Positions 1 through 2,847 of a stretch of 5,528 bases of DNA are shown in pieces. The stretch's first letter is position 1; each line of letters starts with the position of its first letter. The position numbers and the translations under genes were made by a program. The stretch comes from SVTX01 sp045577415. Lineage in GTDB: Bacteria; Bacillota; Clostridia; Oscillospirales; CAG-272. The notes below the pieces were generated by a model. That model saw only the letters and a program-made list of their open reading frames with translations, searched no databases and had not been told where the DNA came from. The stretch covers positions 1 through 5,528 of the forward strand of contig JAZNII010000083.1 in the NCBI GenBank assembly GCA_045577415.1, written 5' to 3'.

Positions 1-756
1 ATTTCAATAATCATCTCGGTTATTTTAGTCATCGCGTGTATTTGTCCCGTGATGAGCGTTGGGGCGACTGACGAGCTTACCGTTTCCGCCTCAAGCGCCG
101 AGGGAGAAAGAGGGGATACCGTTGAGATATCTCTTACGGTAACTAACAACCCCGGATTTGCCGCTCTTGTGATAACCGTTCCGCAACTTAACGGCTTCGA
201 GCTTGTAAGCGTTAAAAACGGAAGCGTTATGAGTACAATGACTCAAGGCGTACACATCCTTTGGGATTCTTCCCAAAACTCTACTGCGGTCGGAACGCTG
301 GTGACACTTACCTTTAAGATCGAAGAAAATGCTCCTGCGGGAGACAACACCTTCGATATTATCGTGAGAGAGTGCTGCAACGAGAAATTGCATTCGGTGA
401 ATGTCCAAATGTCTTCTTTAAAGATAACGGTTCTCGGCGAGCCGATTGTGTCGGAAACCACCGAGGCACCCACCGAAGCGCCTACCGAGACGTCCACCGA
501 GGCACCCACCGAGTTCTCAAGCGAGACCCGGGTGGAAACCGAAACCGAGACCGAGACCGAGACTAAGACCGAAAGCGAAGTGACCGCGGAAAACTCTGAA
601 AACGTAACAGAGGATAAAGGTCCGACTGAGCAAGAGGGAACGGTTAATGAACCCATTGAAAAGCCTCTTATCGGTTGCATCGGCGAAATAGGCGTTGGCG
701 CTATAATTGTAATTTCAATTATCGGCACTGCGTTCTTCTTTAAGAAAAAGAAATAA
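1..756 (+). CDS. Secreted cohesin-domain surface protein with C-terminal membrane anchor (5' partial)
   Basis: The reading frame is open to the left edge, and its first 22 codons encode a hydrophobic signal sequence ending in a plausible cleavage site (SVGA before TDE), so only the initiator and a short basic n-region should be missing. Numbering from the window edge, residues 24-141 form one beta-rich domain with cohesin-family hallmarks: an early G-D-T-V strand, NPGF, a central LWDSS, GTLVTLTFKI, an APAGDN turn and a closing LKITV strand. Residues 145-215 are a Thr/Glu/Pro/Ser linker made of short repeats. Residues 230-247 are a hydrophobic helix, preceded by GCIGEIG and followed by KKKK and the stop. 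The protein is therefore probably displayed outside the cell on a C-terminal anchor. Cohesins classically bind dockerins, but many clostridial single-cohesin proteins are not cellulosomal, and no dockerin or glycosidase is visible here. A lipobox-like VIAC (residues 10-13) offers an alternative lipoprotein reading, less likely because hydrophobic residues follow the Cys. The internal GTG at 49 and ATG at 52 are unlikely starts because they would destroy the signal peptide. Confidence 0.82.
   Translation: MSIIISVILVIACICPVMSVGATDELTVSASSAEGERGDTVEISLTVTNNPGFAALVITVPQLNGFELVSVKNGSVMSTMTQGVHILWDSSQNSTAVGTLVTLTFKIEENAPAGDNTFDIIVRECCNEKLHSVNVQMSSLKITVLGEPIVSETTEAPTEAPTETSTEAPTEFSSETRVETETETETETKTESEVTAENSENVTEDKGPTEQEGTVNEPIEKPLIGCIGEIGVGAIIVISIIGTAFFFKKKK
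460..513 (+). repeat. 12-bp tandem repeats encoding TEAP-type linker
   Basis: Four consecutive 12-bp units of the form ACCGAGGCACCC run from 460 to 507, followed by a partial fifth unit ACCGAG (508-513). They encode T-E-A-P, T-E-A-P, T-E-T-S, T-E-A-P, T-E. Units 1 and 4 are identical at DNA level; the others differ by synonymous or near-synonymous changes. The repeat length is a multiple of three, so copy number changes would alter linker length without breaking the frame. Confidence 0.85.
535..570 (+). repeat. Hexanucleotide repeat (GAGACC) encoding Glu-Thr dipeptides
   Basis: Six consecutive 6-bp units (GAAACC, GAAACC, GAGACC, GAGACC, GAGACT, AAGACC) encode ETETETETETKT in the linker of the cohesin protein. 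This is a low-complexity acidic spacer between the folded domain and the membrane anchor. Slippage here would change linker length in frame. Confidence 0.85.
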
Positions 757-764
757 AACAAATT

Positions 765-815
765 AAATGTCCGCTTGTGAGTCGGCAACGCTCGGTCTCA
801 CAAGCGGACATTTTT
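765..815 (+). terminator. Intrinsic terminator of the cohesin-domain gene
   Basis: A perfect 17-bp inverted repeat (765-781 with 797-813) flanks a 15-nt loop (782-796). The stem contains the GC-rich core GTCCGCTTGTGAG and the 3' arm runs into TTTTT (811-815). It begins 8 nt after the cohesin gene stop codon, so it very probably ends that transcript before the next promoter. Confidence 0.92.
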
Positions 816-861
816 ATTGAATTAATTGGAATAGAGGACAGATAAATTTGCGCTTTCAGTG

Positions 862-890
862 TTGACAAAGAACACTTACTGTGATAAAAT
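862..890 (+). promoter_or_regulatory. Sigma-A-type promoter of the antiporter gene
   Basis: TTGACA (862-867) and TAAAAT (885-890) are separated by exactly 17 nt. The -10 box is preceded by TGA, giving an extended -10 (TGn). Transcription should start near 896-898, leaving a leader of about 25 nt that contains little beyond the ribosome site. Confidence 0.85.
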
Positions 891-906
891 GTTAATAGTT
901 TGTTTT

Positions 907-912
907 AGGAGG
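907..912 (+). promoter_or_regulatory. Ribosome binding site AGGAGG for the antiporter
   Basis: AGGAGG ends 9 nt before the ATG at 922 and 6 nt before an in-frame TTG at 919. Both spacings can work. ATG is preferred because it is the stronger start codon and the spacing remains acceptable. The choice changes the protein by only one residue. Confidence 0.85.
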
Positions 913-921
913 TAATTATTG

Positions 922-2148
922 ATGCTTTGGATCAATATTGTTTTGTTTGGAATCGGTCTTTTTCTCCTGATAAAGGGTGGAGACTGGTTTGTTGACGGTT
1001 CTACGGGAGTTGCCAGAAAGTTCCGCATCCCCGAAATATTGATAGGCGCTACCGTGGTGTCCATAGGCACTACCTTGCCCGAGGTAATGGTTTCCGCAAC
1101 CGCCGCGGCGCAGGGAAGCGGAGCGACCGCATACGGTAATGCGGTCGGTTCTATAATCTGTAATACCGCGCTTATAGCGGCATTGACAGTGGCTATACGC
1201 CCGTCCGGAGCCGACAAAAAGTCCTTGAGATTTCCCGTGCTGTTTTTCTTCGGCGCCGCAGTTGTATACGCGGTAGCGGCATACTTCTTTGGTGAGTTCT
1301 ATCGTTGGGTCGGAATCATTCTTTTGCTTGGATTCCTGGCATATATGGCTGTTCAGGTTGTGCAGGCATTCAAGAGTATGAAGCCCAAGGCAGACGCAGA
1401 AGCAATTATTGATGCGCTTGACGACGAGGTTGAAGAAGACAAACAAAGCTCGCTGGGTGATTTCCTTGGATTCATTCTTGTTGGCGTTTCTTTGGTCGCG
1501 GCGCAAGTATTTGATATAGTTGTACGTCTTATCAATGAAGATCCGCTTGGCGTCCTTCCCGAATCCCCCGGATTTGGCGATATGATGAATACCTTCTATG
1601 TGGTCGGTATTGTCGGAGCAGTGCTTCTCGTCATCGGTCTTATTAAGTTGATAACAAGAAGCAAGCTTGGTTTCTTAAATTCAAATATTATTTACATGGT
1701 ATTCGGCGCGTTGGTCATCGCGGTCGGCGCTACGCTTCTCGTTGATAACGGAACCGTGATAGCTACCGAGCTTGGCGTTCCCGAAAGCGTTATCGCTCTT
1801 ACTTTTGTGGCGCTTGGTACGTCGTTACCCGAGCTGGTAACCGCTATAACCGCCCTTATGAAGGGACATAGCTCGCTTTCGCTTGGTAATATTATCGGTG
1901 CCAATATCTTCAACCTTGTGCTTGTCAGCGGTGCGGCGGTAACGATCAATCCCTTTAAGCTTCCCGCAGAAAAGCTTATCAACGGAATGAACGCTTCGTT
2001 GCTTATTGACCTTCCTCTCGTGTTCGTTGCGATGGGTATTCTCACTATTCCGACGCTCATTAAGGGTAAGCTCTCACGCTGGCAGGGAATTGCGCTTCTC
2101 GTGCTTTACGCCGCTTTCTGCGCGGTTCAGTTTATTCCTGTTGGATGA
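922..2148 (+). CDS. Sodium/calcium antiporter, CaCA family (YrbG/NCX_Mj-like)
   Basis: This 408-residue inner-membrane protein should exchange Ca2+ for Na+, lowering cytosolic calcium. Both alpha repeats of the CaCA superfamily are visible. Alpha-1 has GTTLPE (49-54) followed by GNAVGS (72-77) and N81; alpha-2 has GTSLPE (299-304) followed by GNIIGA (322-327) and N331. The two Glu residues (E54, E304) correspond to the ion-binding pair of NCX_Mj. The position that is Asp in NCX_Mj repeat 2 is Asn here (N331), as I recall for many bacterial YrbG-type members. By eye there are about 12 hydrophobic segments. The halves are joined by an acidic cytosolic-type loop (about 151-178, rich in D/E) and two apparent extra helices (about 180-203 and 224-245), making the protein longer than the usual 310-360 residues. 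It is transcribed alone, between its own promoter and terminator. Ion preference (Ca2+ versus Na+/H+ or K+ dependence) cannot be read from the sequence. Confidence 0.93.
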   Translation: MLWINIVLFGIGLFLLIKGGDWFVDGSTGVARKFRIPEILIGATVVSIGTTLPEVMVSATAAAQGSGATAYGNAVGSIICNTALIAALTVAIRPSGADKKSLRFPVLFFFGAAVVYAVAAYFFGEFYRWVGIILLLGFLAYMAVQVVQAFKSMKPKADAEAIIDALDDEVEEDKQSSLGDFLGFILVGVSLVAAQVFDIVVRLINEDPLGVLPESPGFGDMMNTFYVVGIVGAVLLVIGLIKLITRSKLGFLNSNIIYMVFGALVIAVGATLLVDNGTVIATELGVPESVIALTFVALGTSLPELVTAITALMKGHSSLSLGNIIGANIFNLVLVSGAAVTINPFKLPAEKLINGMNASLLIDLPLVFVAMGILTIPTLIKGKLSRWQGIALLVLYAAFCAVQFIPVG

Positions 2149-2182
2149 TAAAGAGCGATTTTTAGTTCCTTGTTTTGATTTT

Positions 2183-2223
2183 AAAAAATTCCTTGCAGAT
2201 CTTCAAACTGCAAGGAATTTTTT
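2183..2223 (+). terminator. Intrinsic terminator of the antiporter gene
   Basis: A perfect 16-bp inverted repeat (2183-2198 with 2208-2223) with a 9-nt loop carries the GC-containing core CCTTGCAG/CTGCAAGG and ends in TTTTTT (2218-2223). Six A residues at the base of the left arm give a U-tract on the other strand as well, so it could act in both directions, although no minus-strand gene is seen near it. Confidence 0.92.
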
Positions 2224-2270
2224 GTGACGAACCGAAGCTGTATATTGCGAAAATTTTTAGTGTAATACAC

Positions 2271-2299
2271 TTGACAAATCTGGAGTTTTGTGTTATACT
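2271..2299 (+). promoter_or_regulatory. Strong promoter of tRNA-Pro
   Basis: TTGACA (2271-2276) and TATACT (2294-2299) are 17 nt apart, with TGT just upstream of the -10 box (extended -10). Transcription should start near 2306, giving a 5' leader of about 37 nt to be removed by RNase P. The near-consensus quality suits a stable RNA gene. Confidence 0.9.
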
Positions 2300-2342
2300 A
2301 ACTCGTGTTTGAATACCGAGCTTGAAAAAACAAATCAACAAT

Positions 2343-2419
2343 CGGGGTGTGGCACAGTTTGGTAGTGCGCTTGGTTCGGGACCAAGAGGTCGTGGGTTCG
2401 AATCCCGTCACTCCGACCA
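2343..2419 (+). tRNA. tRNA-Pro (anticodon CGG), CCA encoded
   Basis: The full cloverleaf can be drawn. The 7-bp acceptor stem is CGGGGTG/CACTCCG with one G-T pair. The D arm is GCAC/GTGC with a 9-nt AGTTTGGTA loop. The anticodon stem CTTGG/CCAAG has loop TTCGGGA, placing anticodon CGG at 2377-2379 (reads codon CCG). The T arm has loop TTCGAAT, with two G-T wobbles at its base (2392-2408 and 2393-2407). Discriminator A2416 is followed by encoded CCA (2417-2419). The C1-G72 first pair and A73 are typical of bacterial tRNA-Pro identity. It is a single-gene transcription unit with its own promoter and terminator. Confidence 0.97.
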
Positions 2420-2455
2420 TAAAAACAAGGGGGCAAATGCCCCCTTGTTTTTATG
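2418..2455 (+). terminator. Terminator of tRNA-Pro
   Basis: An inverted repeat with core AAAAACAAGGGGGC (2421-2434) and GCCCCCTTGTTTTT (2439-2452) around a 4-nt loop AAAT forms a very stable hairpin ending in a U-tract. Pairing continues for three more bases on each side, reaching into the last two bases of the encoded CCA (2418-2419 with 2454-2455), for 17 bp in total. The A-rich left arm makes it potentially bidirectional. Confidence 0.93.
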
Positions 2456-2488
2456 CTTGGAATGGGCGGTTCCATTTGAATGCACCAC

Positions 2489-2508
2489 CAAATCCGCTTG
2501 CGGATTTG
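2489..2508. repeat. Short palindrome between the two tRNA-end copies
   Basis: The arms CAAATCCGC and GCGGATTTG flank TT, giving a 20-nt near-perfect palindrome in DNA; as RNA it would form about an 8-bp hairpin with a small CTTG loop. It has no U-tract, so it is not a standard terminator. Its function is unknown. Confidence 0.6.
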
Positions 2509-2534
2509 TGTAAAGGTTCTGAATCCCGTCACTC

Positions 2535-2558
2535 AAGAGGGCATTCGCCTCCTTTTGT
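2535..2558 (+). other. Degenerate terminator hairpin in the second tRNA-end copy
   Basis: AAGAGGGC (2535-2542) and GCCTCCTT (2547-2554) pair around ATTC with one A-C mismatch and one G-T pair, followed by TTGTTTT. It is the counterpart of the intact tRNA terminator in copy 1 and could still work weakly as a back-up terminator. Confidence 0.55.
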
Positions 2559-2588
2559 TTTGATTGGATTGAGCGGTGCCATTTGTAT

Positions 2589-2754
2589 CCAATATTTGAA
2601 TTGTGCGCCAAAAACATCAATGCGTTGCGGTTAATGTGTTAATAAATTATCACCGCATTAACTATTTATCAATATATTATATAAAATTTTACTTAAATAT
2701 ATATATAAATAATAACAATTTTAAAAAAATTAAAAAAATTATAAACAAAACATA
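2589..2754. other. Gene-free, very AT-rich upstream region of the A-T-R gene
   Basis: No coding region is supported here. From about 2640 the sequence is nearly all A and T, with alternating TA runs (about 2670-2715) and two 7-bp A-tracts (2723-2729 and 2732-2738) just upstream of the promoter. This composition fits an UP element and curved DNA upstream of a strong promoter. A dyad at 2636-2653 is listed separately. The short open frames crossing 2322-2634 are read-through of the tRNA and its duplicate. Confidence 0.6.
2636..2653. promoter_or_regulatory. 18-bp dyad, possible operator (weakly Rex-like)
   Basis: GTGTTAATAAATTATCAC has the symmetric form GTG-n-TAAT-nn-ATTA-n-CAC, with 14 of 18 positions in dyad symmetry. 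Compared with the Rex consensus TTGTTAA-n4-TTAACAA (from memory) it matches 11 of 14 fixed positions. An outer inverted repeat, GTTAATG (2630-2636) and CATTAAC (2656-2662), surrounds it. It lies about 100 bp upstream of the -35 box, which is far for a simple repressor site, and chance matches are common in AT-rich DNA. Confidence 0.3.
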
Positions 2755-2783
2755 TTGGCAAACCACAAAAAATGTTGTATAAT
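2755..2783 (+). promoter_or_regulatory. Sigma-A-type promoter of the A-T-R reductase gene
   Basis: TTGGCA (2755-2760) and a perfect TATAAT (2778-2783) are 17 nt apart. A-tracts immediately upstream could act as an UP element. Transcription should start near 2790, leaving a leader of about 58 nt before the start codon, in which I see no recognisable riboswitch. Confidence 0.85.
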
Positions 2784-2834
2784 GTAAGATGGTTATGTAT
2801 GCACCTGTCAAAAAGGTATTATATACTTGGAAAT

Positions 2835-2838
2835 GGAG
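2835..2838 (+). promoter_or_regulatory. Ribosome binding site GGAG deciding the GTG start
   Basis: GGAG ends 9 nt before GTG 2848. The only nearby in-frame ATG (2833) overlaps this motif and has no purine-rich site at a workable distance upstream, so GTG 2848 is preferred. Using the ATG would add five residues (MEFKI). Confidence 0.6.
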
Positions 2839-2847
2839 TTTAAAATT

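Larger units (their letters stand above)
2395..2588 (+). repeat. Diverged direct duplication of tRNA 3' end, terminator and flank
   Basis: Copy 1 spans 2395-2481 and copy 2 spans 2515-2588. Both begin GGTTC and share the identical 14-mer GAATCCCGTCACTC (2400-2413 and 2521-2534), with one base inserted before it in copy 2. Copy 2 then lacks 13 nt that include the discriminator and CCA. It resumes with AAGAGGGC and GCCTCC, matching copy 1's AAGGGGGC and GCCCCC, and a further 24-bp block (2458-2481 versus 2565-2588) has 20 matches around GCGGT and CCATTTG. Similarity crosses from tRNA through terminator into plain flank, which suggests an old duplication of the locus end, now decaying. Confidence 0.75.

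Noticed and set aside
460..570. Possible CRISPR or other spaced repeat array
   Set aside because: The repeats are contiguous, in frame and encode a Thr/Glu linker; there are no unique spacers.
243..788. Minus-strand open frame of 181 codons with Ser/Val repeats
   Set aside because: It is the antisense of the cohesin protein's Thr/Glu linker repeats and runs through the terminator; it has no domain of its own.
916..1506. Minus-strand open frame of 196 codons opposite the antiporter
   Set aside because: The antiporter's two conserved alpha repeats prove the plus strand is coding; the antisense product has no recognisable features.
2006..2227. Plus-strand 73-codon frame overlapping the antiporter 3' end and terminator
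   Set aside because: It starts out of frame inside the antiporter and reads through its terminator hairpin; no ribosome site was seen.
2322..2634. Short open frames on both strands across the tRNA (GIRTHDLLVPNQA-type and AQFGSALGSGPRG-type peptides)
   Set aside because: These are the well-known spurious translations of tRNA sequence; the cloverleaf explains the DNA and no ribosome site supports them.
2784..2847. Possible riboswitch or leader RNA before the A-T-R gene
   Set aside because: The leader is only about 58 nt, AT-rich, and shows no stable stem or attenuator-like terminator.
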